This document shows positions 27,710 to 36,247 of a stretch of 64,000 bases of DNA, one piece after another (positions within the stretch are counted from its first letter, which is position 1; every line of letters begins with the position of its first letter). The DNA comes from Actinomycetes bacterium. GTDB taxonomy: Bacteria; Actinomycetota; Acidimicrobiia; Acidimicrobiales; Ilumatobacteraceae. A program made the position numbers and the translations under genes. The stretch covers positions 21,735-85,734 of the forward strand of contig JAIXWJ010000065.1 in assembly GCA_027491335.1 (NCBI GenBank), in the 5' to 3' direction. The notes beneath the pieces are model-generated. The model saw only the letters and a program-made list of their open reading frames with translations. It was not told the DNA's origin and did not search any database.

Positions 27710-28239
27710 GCGGGTTCTTCTCCTGTGGTGGATTCTTGCTTGGCGGGCGGCTCCTGGCTCCAGAGCACGTCGAAGTCCTTGGCGATGTCGAGCACCTGAA
27801 AGGCGCGACCCATTCCGACGCAGAATCCGATCGTCACGGTCAGTTCCAACAGTTCGGGGTCGGAGAAGTGGGCGCGCAGACGCTCCCAGAGCTCGTCGTC
27901 GACGGCCGTGTGATCGATCGCGAATCGTTCGGCGTATTCGGCGGCCAGTCGTTCGCGATCGGTGAAGTCCGGGTGATCGTGATAGTGCTGAACCGAGTTG
28001 TACGCCTCGTCATCGAGTCCTTGCCGCATCGCCGATGCGGCTCGAGTGTTCATTCAAACGACGCATTGGTTGAGTTGGGCGATTCGCATGCGGGCGACCT
28101 CGCGCTCGCGAATGGCGAGACTCGACTTCGCGTACACCGCTTCGCTCATCGCCGCGACTCCGGCACCCATGTGCGGAGCCAGCATCCACACGCGATGAGC
28201 TTCGAGACCGTTGCCTTCGGGGACGTCGAGCCGGGCCAT
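27706..28239 (-). CDS. Probable selenocysteine AhpD/carboxymuconolactone decarboxylase-family protein (in-frame UGA)
   Basis: Read through one UGA (28056-28054) this is a 177-aa AhpD-like protein. Both sides are in the same frame: residues 1-61 end RMRIAQLNQCVV, the UGA is codon 62, and MNTRAASA continues. The family's active site is C-x-x-C in exactly this place, so the UGA replaces the second Cys, giving C59-V-V-U62. Twelve bases after the UGA comes an 8-bp stem-loop with loop GGC, matching bacterial SECIS geometry. AhpD-like proteins reduce peroxides or relay thiols; Sec versions of the family are known. The gene starts 13 bases after the oxidoreductase stop, behind GGGAGGAAACGAC. Alternatives: nonsense mutation or two split genes, less likely given the motif and stem. 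Confidence 0.78.
28023..28041 (-). promoter_or_regulatory. Candidate bacterial SECIS element
   Basis: In the mRNA, GCCGCAUC-GGC-GAUGCGGC forms a perfect 8-bp stem with a 3-nt apical loop beginning with G. The loop starts 20 nt after the UGA at 28054-28056, inside the 16-37 nt window known for bacterial SECIS elements, and has G in the first two loop positions as SelB recognition requires. It is also coding sequence for RAASAMRQG. Confidence 0.7.
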
Positions 28240-28252
28240 GTCGTTTCCTCCC

Positions 28253-30430
28253 TCAGCGATTGATTCGCTCGATGACTGAGACGCGCACCGGGATGGCGCT
28301 CTGCACCACCATACCGTTCACCGGGTCGTGACCTCGTTCGACGGACACCAGTCGGTTGGTGGGAGTTCCGATGTCGCGAACCTTCTCGTCCGTGAGCGAC
28401 GAGCCGCCCCATGAATGGGCCATGGAAATCACGCCGCGACGAACGTCGTCGGCGGACTCGGCCACCGCTCGCAGTGACGAGCGCGGACTGGTGACCTCGA
28501 TCAGATCGCCGTCGGCCAGGTCGAGATCTTCCATGTCGTCGGGGTTCATGTACGCCGGATTGGTCGTGCCCTTCGCCCCGAGCACCGAGAGTTCCGAGCC
28601 GAAAGAGTTCAACACGTGCTTCAGGCGGCGGCTGACGAGACGGTACGGAAAGGCGGCCGGATCCACCCCCAACGCGGCGGCGGAGTTCTCCTCGGCGCGC
28701 ACGCGCACCATCTCCTCGACGATGTCCGGTGGTGCGACCGTGAACCGTGCCGTGCACTCGGGGTCGGCCGGTTGAGCCACCAGCCGCTTGTCGGGATGAA
28801 TCGTCATTCGGTTCCGACGAACTTCGTCCATCGACATACGAGAGCCCGCATAGGCCAGGTCGAGCATCTCGTCGTCGGTGGGTCGAGCATCCATTGGCGC
28901 ATCGCCGCCCGGGAGAGGCAACGTCGAGTTCAGTCGTCGTGCGAGCTCCCAGAAGACCTCCCACTCGTTCATCACGTCGCCGAGGCGGGGTGTGATGGCC
29001 TCGGTGTAGTTGGTGTACGGGGCGCTGAACCAGCGATCCATGAGGTGGGGGACGTCGGCTCGTTCCAGGGAGAGGGTGGGGGCGATCACGTAGTGGGCGA
29101 ACTCGGCGGTGGCCGACATTCGGTGGTCGATGACGACCAACAGTTCCAAGTCCTTCATCGCCGCGATGGTGAGTTCCTGATCCGGCCACGCCACCACGGG
29201 GTTGCCGCCGCTCACGATGAGCGCGCGCACTTGGCCATCTCCCGGAGTCAGGATCTCCTCGGAGAGAGCGGTGGTCAGCATCTCGCCACGAATCCCGCGC
29301 AGATTGCGCACACGCTGGTGGGCGCCGGTGGCCGGCGGTCGTGCGGCGTGCACCTGAGCGCGTTTGGGTGTCTCGGGATACAAGAAGTAACCGCTCTCCA
29401 GCGTGTCGCCCTCACGGTTCACGCGGCCACAAATGGTGTTGAGCACGATGGAGAGATGCTCGGTCAGGCTGGAATGCGGCGCCATGCTCGGTCCGGTGCC
29501 GGTGCCACTCGTTCCCTTGCGCACCGAGGCGAACATGCGCGCGGCGGCCACGATGTCGTCGGCGGGAACGTCGCACCGTTTCGCCACGTAGTCCAGATCG
29601 AACGTCGACACGGCTTGGGCGAGTTCGGCGAGATCGGCCACCCAGCGATCGCAGAACTCGTGGTCGAACAAACCCTCGTCGATGATCACCTTCAGGATTC
29701 CGGCCATCAACGTGGGATCCTCGCCCGGACGGGGCGCGAGATGAATGTCGGCGCGAGCGGCGAATTCGGTTCGTCGGGGGTCGATGACGATGAGCTTCAT
29801 TCCACGACGTTGCGCGTCGCGAAGCGCGACGTACGGATTGGTTCCCTGCAGACCGCCGACGGGACCGAAGCTGGACACCAACGGGTTGTAACCGATGGCC
29901 AGCAAGACCTCGGCGTCGCTGAAGTTGTTGTAGCCCGCCTCCCAGATGCCGACACGGAAAGGTGCGGTGGCCTTGGCCGGCTGATCGATGGTGACCGAGG
30001 TGTAGAACGATGGCGACTTCAAGCCTTGATGGAAGGCGCGGGCCGCGGGGATGGCGAGCGAGTTCTGGTAGCCCCCGGTTCCGGTGTACGACGCGATCGC
30101 TCGCGGGCCGTGCGCCTCGAGGATGCGTCGTAGCTCGACGCCGATGGAATCCATGGCCTCATCGGACGAGATCTCTTCGAACGTTCCATCGGAACGGCGA
30201 CGCAGTGAGGTGCGCAACCGACCGGAGTGCGTCATCTGCTCGGGGATTTGGCGTCCCTTGATGCAGGTGTAGCCGGCGAACAAGGGATCCTCGGCCACGC
30301 CCCGAACGGCCACGGCGCGACCGTCCACCACGTCCACCTCGATGGGGCAACTGGCATGGCAGAAGCGGCAGAAAGAGTGGTGAGTGTGCACTTCGTCCGA
30401 CTCGATCGGACGATCCTCGGCAATGGTCAT
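28253..30430 (-). CDS. Molybdopterin-dependent oxidoreductase (DMSO reductase/formate dehydrogenase family)
   Basis: 725 aa. The N-terminal [4Fe-4S] motif is CRFCHASCPIEV with the fourth Cys in YTCIKG; the MGD-binding domains follow (GYNPLVSSFGPVGGLQGTNP, LIVSGGNPVVAWPDQE) and the C-terminal aspartate-decarboxylase-like domain has NPAYMNPDDMEDLDLADGDLIEV. The residue where FDH carries Sec/Cys reads within ASYTGTGGYQN, with no Cys or UGA, so this is a hydroxylase, reductase or acetylene-hydratase-like branch rather than formate dehydrogenase. ATG at 30430 with GAGGGGGCTCGC upstream; longer starts would cross the operator. First gene of the leftward operon with AhpD and LEH proteins. Confidence 0.88.
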   Translation of the reverse strand: MTIAEDRPIESDEVHTHHSFCRFCHASCPIEVDVVDGRAVAVRGVAEDPLFAGYTCIKGRQIPEQMTHSGRLRTSLRRRSDGTFEEISSDEAMDSIGVELRRILEAHGPRAIASYTGTGGYQNSLAIPAARAFHQGLKSPSFYTSVTIDQPAKATAPFRVGIWEAGYNNFSDAEVLLAIGYNPLVSSFGPVGGLQGTNPYVALRDAQRRGMKLIVIDPRRTEFAARADIHLAPRPGEDPTLMAGILKVIIDEGLFDHEFCDRWVADLAELAQAVSTFDLDYVAKRCDVPADDIVAAARMFASVRKGTSGTGTGPSMAPHSSLTEHLSIVLNTICGRVNREGDTLESGYFLYPETPKRAQVHAARPPATGAHQRVRNLRGIRGEMLTTALSEEILTPGDGQVRALIVSGGNPVVAWPDQELTIAAMKDLELLVVIDHRMSATAEFAHYVIAPTLSLERADVPHLMDRWFSAPYTNYTEAITPRLGDVMNEWEVFWELARRLNSTLPLPGGDAPMDARPTDDEMLDLAYAGSRMSMDEVRRNRMTIHPDKRLVAQPADPECTARFTVAPPDIVEEMVRVRAEENSAAALGVDPAAFPYRLVSRRLKHVLNSFGSELSVLGAKGTTNPAYMNPDDMEDLDLADGDLIEVTSPRSSLRAVAESADDVRRGVISMAHSWGGSSLTDEKVRDIGTPTNRLVSVERGHDPVNGMVVQSAIPVRVSVIERINR

Positions 30431-30466
30431 GCGAGCCCCCTCGTGAGCCTCGTCCCCACGAGGCAA

Positions 30467-30496
30467 ACACAAACTAACCCACTGATTAGTTTGTGT
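30467..30496. promoter_or_regulatory. Operator palindrome AACTAA-N8-TTAGTT with 11-bp arms
   Basis: ACACAAACTAA (30467-30477), 8-base spacer, TTAGTTTGTGT (30486-30496): exact inverted repeat. It lies in the 90-base gap between the divergent oxidoreductase (30430) and P450 (30521) genes, so one dimeric regulator could control both. The same core recurs at 31849-31868. A TetR-type repressor is the likely binder. Confidence 0.8.
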
Positions 30497-30520
30497 CGTA
30501 CCGAAAACAGCGAGGGGCGC

Positions 30521-31810
30521 ATGTCTGCCGGAAACATCGACCAACTGATCAACCGCGAGCAGTCGGCCATCGCCTGCCCGTATCCGATCTTCGCGGACCT
30601 ACGAGGGTCCGAGGGGATTCCGTTCAGTGCCGACCTCGGCGCATGGATCGTCTCCCGTTACGAGGACGTGCGCGCCATTCTCCGTGACACCGAACGCTTC
30701 TCCAGTCTCAGCCCCACCGGCCCGGCCCAGTCCGGTGAGGTGCTGATGGCCGGAATTATGGAGTTGATGAAGGATCCCGAGATGGCGTCCCTCATCGGAT
30801 CGCGGACCATGACGCGTGGGCGGGTCGCGGTGCTCTTGAACGCCGATCCGCCGGATCATCGTCGGCAACGAAAGTTGGTGAATCCCGCGTTCCGTCCCGA
30901 TCGCATCCGCGCCATGGAACCCGCGGTGGTGGAGGTCACGAGAAGGTTGTTGGACGACGTCGTCGACGATCTTCGCACGGTCGGTGCCACCGACATCGTT
31001 GGACGTTTCGCGGTTGGTCTGCCCTTGACCATCATCGCCATGGCGTTGGGTGTGGCCGACGACGATCTGGTCACGTTCAAGAGGTGGTCGGACGACATCG
31101 TGATGCCGGTGGGTAATCATTCGCCATCGGTGGAGCAGGTGCGTGGTTTCCTGCTCTCCACCAAGGAGTTCACCGAGTACTTCCTCGCGCAGATCGCCGC
31201 GCGCAAACGGAATCCCACGGGGGACCTGTTGTCGGACATCGCCAACGCCCGAATCGATGGTGAAGAACTCACCGACGATGAGCAGCTGGGGATGTTGCAG
31301 CAATTCCTCGTGGCGGGCAACGAGACCACGACGAACCTGATCGCCAACATCGTTCATCGTCTGGCCGAGGAACCGGAGTTGCAGAAGCGAGTTCGTGCGA
31401 ACCCGGAGCTGGTGGACGGTCTGGTGGAGGAGATGTTGCGAATGGAGGCGCCGGTGGGTGGTCTCTTCCGACGCGCCAAGGTCGACGTGGAGATCGCGGG
31501 AACGCCCGTGCCGGCCGGGGATCACCTGTGGCTGCTCTTCGCTTCGGCGAATCGCGACGAGTGCAAGTTCGAGTCGGCGGACACGGTGGATCCGTTGCGG
31601 GCCAACGCCAAGGATCACCTGGCGTTCGGCAACGGTGAACACTTCTGCCCCGGAGCCGGATTGGCGAGGGCCGAGGCTCGCATCGCCACCGAGATGCTGT
31701 TGGCGGCCGTGAGGAACATTCGTCTGGCGTCGGACAACGAGTTTCGTTACGGGGATTCGTTCGTGTTGCGCGGCTTGACCAGCCTGCGCATCGTCGGCGA
31801 TCCGACATGA
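30521..31810 (+). CDS. Cytochrome P450
   Basis: 429 aa soluble bacterial P450. I-helix AGNETTTNLIA with the oxygen-binding Thr, ExxR in EEMLRMEAPV, heme loop FGNGEHFCPGAGLARAE with the Cys ligand. Oxidises a hydrophobic substrate using ferredoxin electrons. ATG at 30521 follows GCGAGGGGCGC. The next gene, an LLM monooxygenase, has its own copy of the shared operator. Confidence 0.93.
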   Translation: MSAGNIDQLINREQSAIACPYPIFADLRGSEGIPFSADLGAWIVSRYEDVRAILRDTERFSSLSPTGPAQSGEVLMAGIMELMKDPEMASLIGSRTMTRGRVAVLLNADPPDHRRQRKLVNPAFRPDRIRAMEPAVVEVTRRLLDDVVDDLRTVGATDIVGRFAVGLPLTIIAMALGVADDDLVTFKRWSDDIVMPVGNHSPSVEQVRGFLLSTKEFTEYFLAQIAARKRNPTGDLLSDIANARIDGEELTDDEQLGMLQQFLVAGNETTTNLIANIVHRLAEEPELQKRVRANPELVDGLVEEMLRMEAPVGGLFRRAKVDVEIAGTPVPAGDHLWLLFASANRDECKFESADTVDPLRANAKDHLAFGNGEHFCPGAGLARAEARIATEMLLAAVRNIRLASDNEFRYGDSFVLRGLTSLRIVGDPT

Positions 31811-31848
31811 GAATTCCGACGGTCGCGCCTCGACGGGTGTGGCGACGG

Positions 31849-31868
31849 AACTAATCGGTCGGTTAGTT
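31849..31868. promoter_or_regulatory. Operator palindrome AACTAA-N8-TTAGTT
   Basis: AACTAA (31849-31854), spacer TCGGTCGG, TTAGTT (31863-31868), same arms and spacing as the site at 30467-30496. Located 44 bases upstream of the LLM monooxygenase ATG. Confidence 0.75.
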
Positions 31869-31911
31869 TCTGGTGGACGGGTCGTGCGGCCCGGGGGACG
31901 GGGGTCCGAGA

Positions 31912-32889
31912 ATGTCCAAGAGCAAGCCGTTCCGGTTCGGTCTGCAGGCCTACGCCCCGGCATCGGCCAAGGACTGGCGCGATCTGGCCCGTAAAGCCGA
32001 GTCCATGGGATTTTCCTCGTTCCATCTGGCCGATCACGTCATCGGGCCGGGGCCGGCCCTCAACGCGACGGGACACCCGGTTCAGACCGTGGCCGCGATT
32101 CCCGCCATGGCCGTGGCCGCCGAGGCCACCGACACCATCAAGGTGGGCTGTCGCGTGTTGTGCGTCGACTACCGCAATCCGGTGATGTTGGCCAAGGAAG
32201 TGGCCACGCTCGACTTCTTCTCCGGCGGTCGACTGGAACTCGGTCTCGGCGCTGGTTGGTTGCAGAACGAGTACGAGGCCATGGGGATTCGGTTCGACCG
32301 AGCCGGTGTGCGTATCGATCGCATGGAGGAAGTGATCGAACTTCTTCGCGCATCGTTCGCCGACGGCGAATTGAACATCGACGGCCGTCACGTGCACGCC
32401 GTCGGTTTCGAGGCGGTGCCCAAGCCGGTGAGCAAGCCCGGCCCGCCGCTCATGATCGGCGGAGGAGCCAAGCGAGTGCTCACCATCGCGGGCCGCGAGG
32501 CCGACATCGTCAGCCTCAACTTCGACAATTCCTCGGGCAAGTTGGGAGCGGAGGGCATCGGCTCCTCGACGGCCGAACTCACCGAGCAGAAGATCCGCTG
32601 GGTGCGCGAAGGTGCCGGCGACCGGTTCGCCGACATCGAATTGGAGATCGCGGCGTACTTCACCATCGTCACTCCCGACGGAGAGGGAACGCGATCCAAG
32701 ATGGCCCCGATGTTCGGCATGACCCCCGAGGTGCTCGCCGAGCATCCTCATGCCCTCATTGGTTCGATCGACGAGATCTGTGATCGCATCGTCGAACGGC
32801 GGGAGCGTTACGGCATCAGTTACGTCTCTTTCGGCGCATCGGCCATCGATGCGGTCGCACCGGTCATCGAGCGGCTCGCTGGTAAGTGA
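31912..32889 (+). CDS. LLM-class flavin/F420-dependent oxidoreductase
   Basis: 325 aa TIM-barrel luciferase-like monooxygenase. FRFGLQAYAPASAKDW, HLADHVIGPG, VGCRVLCVDYRNPVMLAKEVATLDFFSGGRLELGLGAG is the canonical LLM core, with PLMIGGGAKRVL closing the cofactor site. In actinobacteria this branch commonly uses F420. ATG at 31912 follows GGGGGACGGGGG. Followed by a second P450 and an SDR, coupled. Confidence 0.88.
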   Translation: MSKSKPFRFGLQAYAPASAKDWRDLARKAESMGFSSFHLADHVIGPGPALNATGHPVQTVAAIPAMAVAAEATDTIKVGCRVLCVDYRNPVMLAKEVATLDFFSGGRLELGLGAGWLQNEYEAMGIRFDRAGVRIDRMEEVIELLRASFADGELNIDGRHVHAVGFEAVPKPVSKPGPPLMIGGGAKRVLTIAGREADIVSLNFDNSSGKLGAEGIGSSTAELTEQKIRWVREGAGDRFADIELEIAAYFTIVTPDGEGTRSKMAPMFGMTPEVLAEHPHALIGSIDEICDRIVERRERYGISYVSFGASAIDAVAPVIERLAGK

Positions 32890-32914
32890 CGAACGACGGA
32901 AGCAGGAGAAGAGC

Positions 32915-34201
32915 ATGAGCGTCGACATTTCCAATTTCAATCCGTTCGATCCCCGCACACAACAGTGCCCGTTCCCGCATTACGCCAAGATGCGCGCGGA
33001 GGCGCCGGTGCACGCGGTGGACAGCATCGGTGTGCACATGGTGACCAAGCACGATCTGGTCATGCAGGTGCTGCGCGATCCGCAGACCTATTCGTCGATG
33101 TTCGGCGGTGCGGGGATGCCTCTCAATGGCCCCGACCGCGAGCGATTCGCCGAGGTGATGGCCGAGGGATACCCGCGCGTGCCCACCATGCTCACCGCGG
33201 ATCAGCCCGAACACACGCGATACCGGCGTCTCGTTTCTCGGGCCTTCCACCCCAAGGTGATCGCCGAGATGGAGCCGGTCATCCGCGAGATCACGGTGGG
33301 TTTGATCGAATCGTGGATCGACAAGGGCCGCATCGAGTTCGTGAAGGACTTCGCGGTGCCGCTTCCGGTGCGGGTGATCGCCAAGGCACTCAACGTTCCC
33401 GATGACCGTTTGGCCGACTTCAAGCGTTGGTCCGACGATTCCATCGCCGGTATCGGAACGAACATCTCCATCGACGATCGCATCACGGCCGAATACGGAG
33501 TCAACGAGTTCCAGCACTACTTCGCCGAACAAATCGAACTTCGTCGAACGGCACCGCAGGACGACTTGTTGACCAACCTGTTGAACGCCACCATCGACGA
33601 CGACGATCCCGAGGTGACCGACAAGCGTCAGTTGGACATGCCCGAGATGCTGAGCATCGTGCAGCAGCTCTTGGTGGCCGGCAACGAGACCACCACCAAG
33701 ACCCTCACCGAGATGATTCGTCTGTTGGCCGAGAATCCCCAAGAGTGGGCCAGGCTCAAGGCCGATCCGAGTCGTGCGGAAAAGGTGGTGGAAGAGACGT
33801 TGCGCCTGTCCACGCCGACCCAAGGCATGTGGCGAGTGGTCACCAAGGACACGGTGCTCGGTGGAGTCGAACTGAAGAAGGGTCGCCGCATCGTGATCGT
33901 CTTCGCGTCGGCGAATCGTGACGAGGATCTGTACGAGGATCCCGACGCGTTCGTGCCCGATCGCGAACATCTGCGCGAGAACCTGGCCTTCGGCAAAGGG
34001 ATCCATTTCTGCCTGGGGGCGAACTTGTCGCGTCTCGAGGGCAAGGTGGCCGCCGAGGAATTGTCGAAGCGCCTCGACGGCATTTCTCTCACCAGCAACA
34101 ACAAGTTCGAGTATTTCCCGAGCTTCATGTTGCGTGGTCTCACCGATCTCGAGATCGAGTTCACGCCATCCGAGTTCTCGCGGGCCAAGGTGTCGTCATG
34201 A
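32915..34201 (+). CDS. Cytochrome P450
   Basis: 428 aa. N-terminal NPFDPRTQQCPFPHYAKMR, I-helix LLVAGNETTTKTL, ExxR in EETLRLST, heme loop FGKGIHFCLGANLSRLEG. ATG at 32915 follows CAGGAGAAGAGC. The stop overlaps the SDR start (ATGA at 34198-34201), so product oxidation by that SDR is plausible. Confidence 0.93.
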   Translation: MSVDISNFNPFDPRTQQCPFPHYAKMRAEAPVHAVDSIGVHMVTKHDLVMQVLRDPQTYSSMFGGAGMPLNGPDRERFAEVMAEGYPRVPTMLTADQPEHTRYRRLVSRAFHPKVIAEMEPVIREITVGLIESWIDKGRIEFVKDFAVPLPVRVIAKALNVPDDRLADFKRWSDDSIAGIGTNISIDDRITAEYGVNEFQHYFAEQIELRRTAPQDDLLTNLLNATIDDDDPEVTDKRQLDMPEMLSIVQQLLVAGNETTTKTLTEMIRLLAENPQEWARLKADPSRAEKVVEETLRLSTPTQGMWRVVTKDTVLGGVELKKGRRIVIVFASANRDEDLYEDPDAFVPDREHLRENLAFGKGIHFCLGANLSRLEGKVAAEELSKRLDGISLTSNNKFEYFPSFMLRGLTDLEIEFTPSEFSRAKVSS

Positions 34202-35016
34202 GCGGCCGTTTGGCGGGCAAGACGGCGGTGGTCACCGGGTCGAGCCGCGGCATCGGTCGTGGCACGGCCATCGCGTTGGGCGAGATGGGCGCCACCGTGT
34301 ACATCACCGGTCGCAACACCGGCAGTGGTCCACTCACGATCGACACGACCGCCAAGATGGTCGAGGATGCCGGAGGGGTCGGCATTCCAGTTCGCGTGGA
34401 CCACGGGGATGATCGCCAGATCGCCGAGTTGTTCGATCGCGTGCGCGCGGAAGCGGGCAAGCTTCACGTGTTGGTGAACAACGTGTACAAGATTCCCGAT
34501 CCGCCGGCATGGGGCGGGGGTTTCTGGGAGCACCCCGTCAGCATCTGGGACGACCAAGTGGGCATCGGCCTGCGAGCTCACTACGTGGCGTCGTGGCACG
34601 CGGCTCCGTTGCTCTTCGAGGGCGGCGCCGGTGGCTCGATCATGAACGTGTCATCGCCCGGTGGCAGCTCGTACCACTTCAGTTCGTCGTACGGGGCTGG
34701 CAAGGCCGGATTGGATCGCCTGAGTGCGGACATGGCTCTCGAGTTGAAGCCCAAGGGAATCGCGTGCTGTTCGATCTATCCCGGTTCGGTGGCGACCGAG
34801 TTCATTCTGGAATGGGCGGGCAAACGGGGGAGCGATCTCTCGACGGCGCAAACGACCCTCGGTGTCGGCCGGGCGATCGCCGCTCTCGCGGTGGCTCCGG
34901 ACCTGATGGAGCGATCGGGAAGCATCCAATGGATCGAGGACATCTCCGAGCAGTTCGATGTCCGCGACGAGAACGGCAATCTGGCGCCGCGGTATCCGGG
35001 TCGTATCCGCGGCTGA
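34198..35016 (+). CDS. SDR-family oxidoreductase (DHRS1-like)
   Basis: 272 aa. VTGSSRGIGRGTAIALGEMG, YITGRNTG with Arg suggesting NADP, LVNNVYKIPDPPAWGGGFWE, NVSSPGGSSYHFSSSYGAGKAGLD with the Tyr/Lys pair, then IYPGSVATEF. The long W/P-rich loop after NNV is a DHRS1 mark. Coupled to the P450; converges on the P450 at 35018 with a 1-base gap. Confidence 0.86.
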   Translation: MSGRLAGKTAVVTGSSRGIGRGTAIALGEMGATVYITGRNTGSGPLTIDTTAKMVEDAGGVGIPVRVDHGDDRQIAELFDRVRAEAGKLHVLVNNVYKIPDPPAWGGGFWEHPVSIWDDQVGIGLRAHYVASWHAAPLLFEGGAGGSIMNVSSPGGSSYHFSSSYGAGKAGLDRLSADMALELKPKGIACCSIYPGSVATEFILEWAGKRGSDLSTAQTTLGVGRAIAALAVAPDLMERSGSIQWIEDISEQFDVRDENGNLAPRYPGRIRG

Positions 35017-35017
35017 A

Positions 35018-36247
35018 TCAGAATTCCAACGCGAGTCGATCGACTCCGCGAATGGTGAGGCGATCTCGCCACGTGATGTCGCCGGTCGAGCGCATGTTCG
35101 GGAAACGACGCACGAGTGACCCCACGGCCACTTCGGCTTCGAGCTTGGCCAGATTCGATCCCAGGCAATAGTGGATGCCGGCCGCGAAGGCCAAATGGCG
35201 CCCGGCGTTTGCGCGGTCCAGCATCAAGCGACCGGGAGTCTCGAACATCGACGGATCGTGGTTGCCGGCTCCCAGAACGGTGGTCACAACGGTTCCGGGC
35301 TCCACGGTGACGCGGCCGGAGGCTGTTTCGTAGTGGACGGGGACCATGGGAACCCGCACCGTTTGCTGAACCGGGCCGTCGAAACGCAACAACTCGTCGA
35401 CGGCGCGAGCCCCGATGCTCGGGTTCGCGTTCCAAGCCGCCAACTGGTCCGGGTGGCGTAGAAGCGCGTTGACGGAGTTTCCGATGAGATTGACCGTCGT
35501 CTCGTGGCCGGCGATGTAGAGCAGAACCACGAACGAGATGAGCTCTGCGGCATCGAGGTTGTCGCCGTCGTCCTCGACCGCGATGAGGGCCGACAACAGA
35601 TCGTCGCCCGGGTGTCGACGGCGATCCTCGATGATCTCGAACAGGTAAGGGATCAGAAGAGCGAACGCATCGTCGACCTTGGCCAGGTCGTCCATGGTGG
35701 ACGCCGGCTCCAGGGCGAAGGTGATCACCTGGCTCCAATCGCGCAGCTCATCGGCTCGATCGACGGGCATGTCGAGGAGGTCGGAGATCACCTGAAAGGG
35801 AATGGGAAACGCGAGTTCGTCGATGAGTTCGATTCCTCCGCGGGCCTCGGCGCGGTCGAGCACCTCGTCGACCAGCTGCTGAATGCGCGGCCGGAGATTC
35901 TCGATGGAGGAGGGAGTGAAGGCCTTGCTCACGAGTCGACGAAGCCGCGTGTGGTCGGGCGGGTCGAGGTTCAGGATGGTCTTCGACGAATTCCGACTGC
36001 GGCGGCGTTCGCGCTTGGCGCGCGACAACGGATCGGTCGGCTCGTTCGCGTTGGCCTCGATGTCGCGACTGAAGTCGTTGCTGCGCAACGTGTACGCGAC
36101 GTCCTCGTAGCGCGTCAGCACGACGGTGTCGCCGACGCGGTGCACCGGATCGTGTTGGCGCAATGCCTCGTAGAACGGATACGGGTTGGCGCGGAACGCC
36201 GGATCGAGCGGCGAGAACTCGGCGAGCGCGGGATCGGTGGTGGTCAT
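35018..36247 (-). CDS. Cytochrome P450
   Basis: 409 aa. RYEDVAYTLRSNDFSRD, LDPPDHTRLRRLVSKAFTP, I-helix LLYIAGHETTVNLIG, ExxR in DELLRFDG, heme loop FAAGIHYCLGSNLAKLE. CYP107-like in general form. Its ATG overlaps the aminotransferase stop (36244-36247), so the two share a leftward transcript starting near 37470. Confidence 0.93.
   Translation of the reverse strand: MTTTDPALAEFSPLDPAFRANPYPFYEALRQHDPVHRVGDTVVLTRYEDVAYTLRSNDFSRDIEANANEPTDPLSRAKRERRRSRNSSKTILNLDPPDHTRLRRLVSKAFTPSSIENLRPRIQQLVDEVLDRAEARGGIELIDELAFPIPFQVISDLLDMPVDRADELRDWSQVITFALEPASTMDDLAKVDDAFALLIPYLFEIIEDRRRHPGDDLLSALIAVEDDGDNLDAAELISFVVLLYIAGHETTVNLIGNSVNALLRHPDQLAAWNANPSIGARAVDELLRFDGPVQQTVRVPMVPVHYETASGRVTVEPGTVVTTVLGAGNHDPSMFETPGRLMLDRANAGRHLAFAAGIHYCLGSNLAKLEAEVAVGSLVRRFPNMRSTGDITWRDRLTIRGVDRLALEF

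Noticed and set aside
27706..28239. Two separate small genes or a plain nonsense-mutated pseudogene
   Set aside because: Both halves lack sense alone, the frame is unbroken, the UGA replaces an active-site Cys, and a SECIS-like stem is correctly placed. Not fully excluded.
28253..30430. Formate dehydrogenase with selenocysteine
   Set aside because: The catalytic segment ASYTGTGGYQN has neither Cys nor an in-frame UGA.
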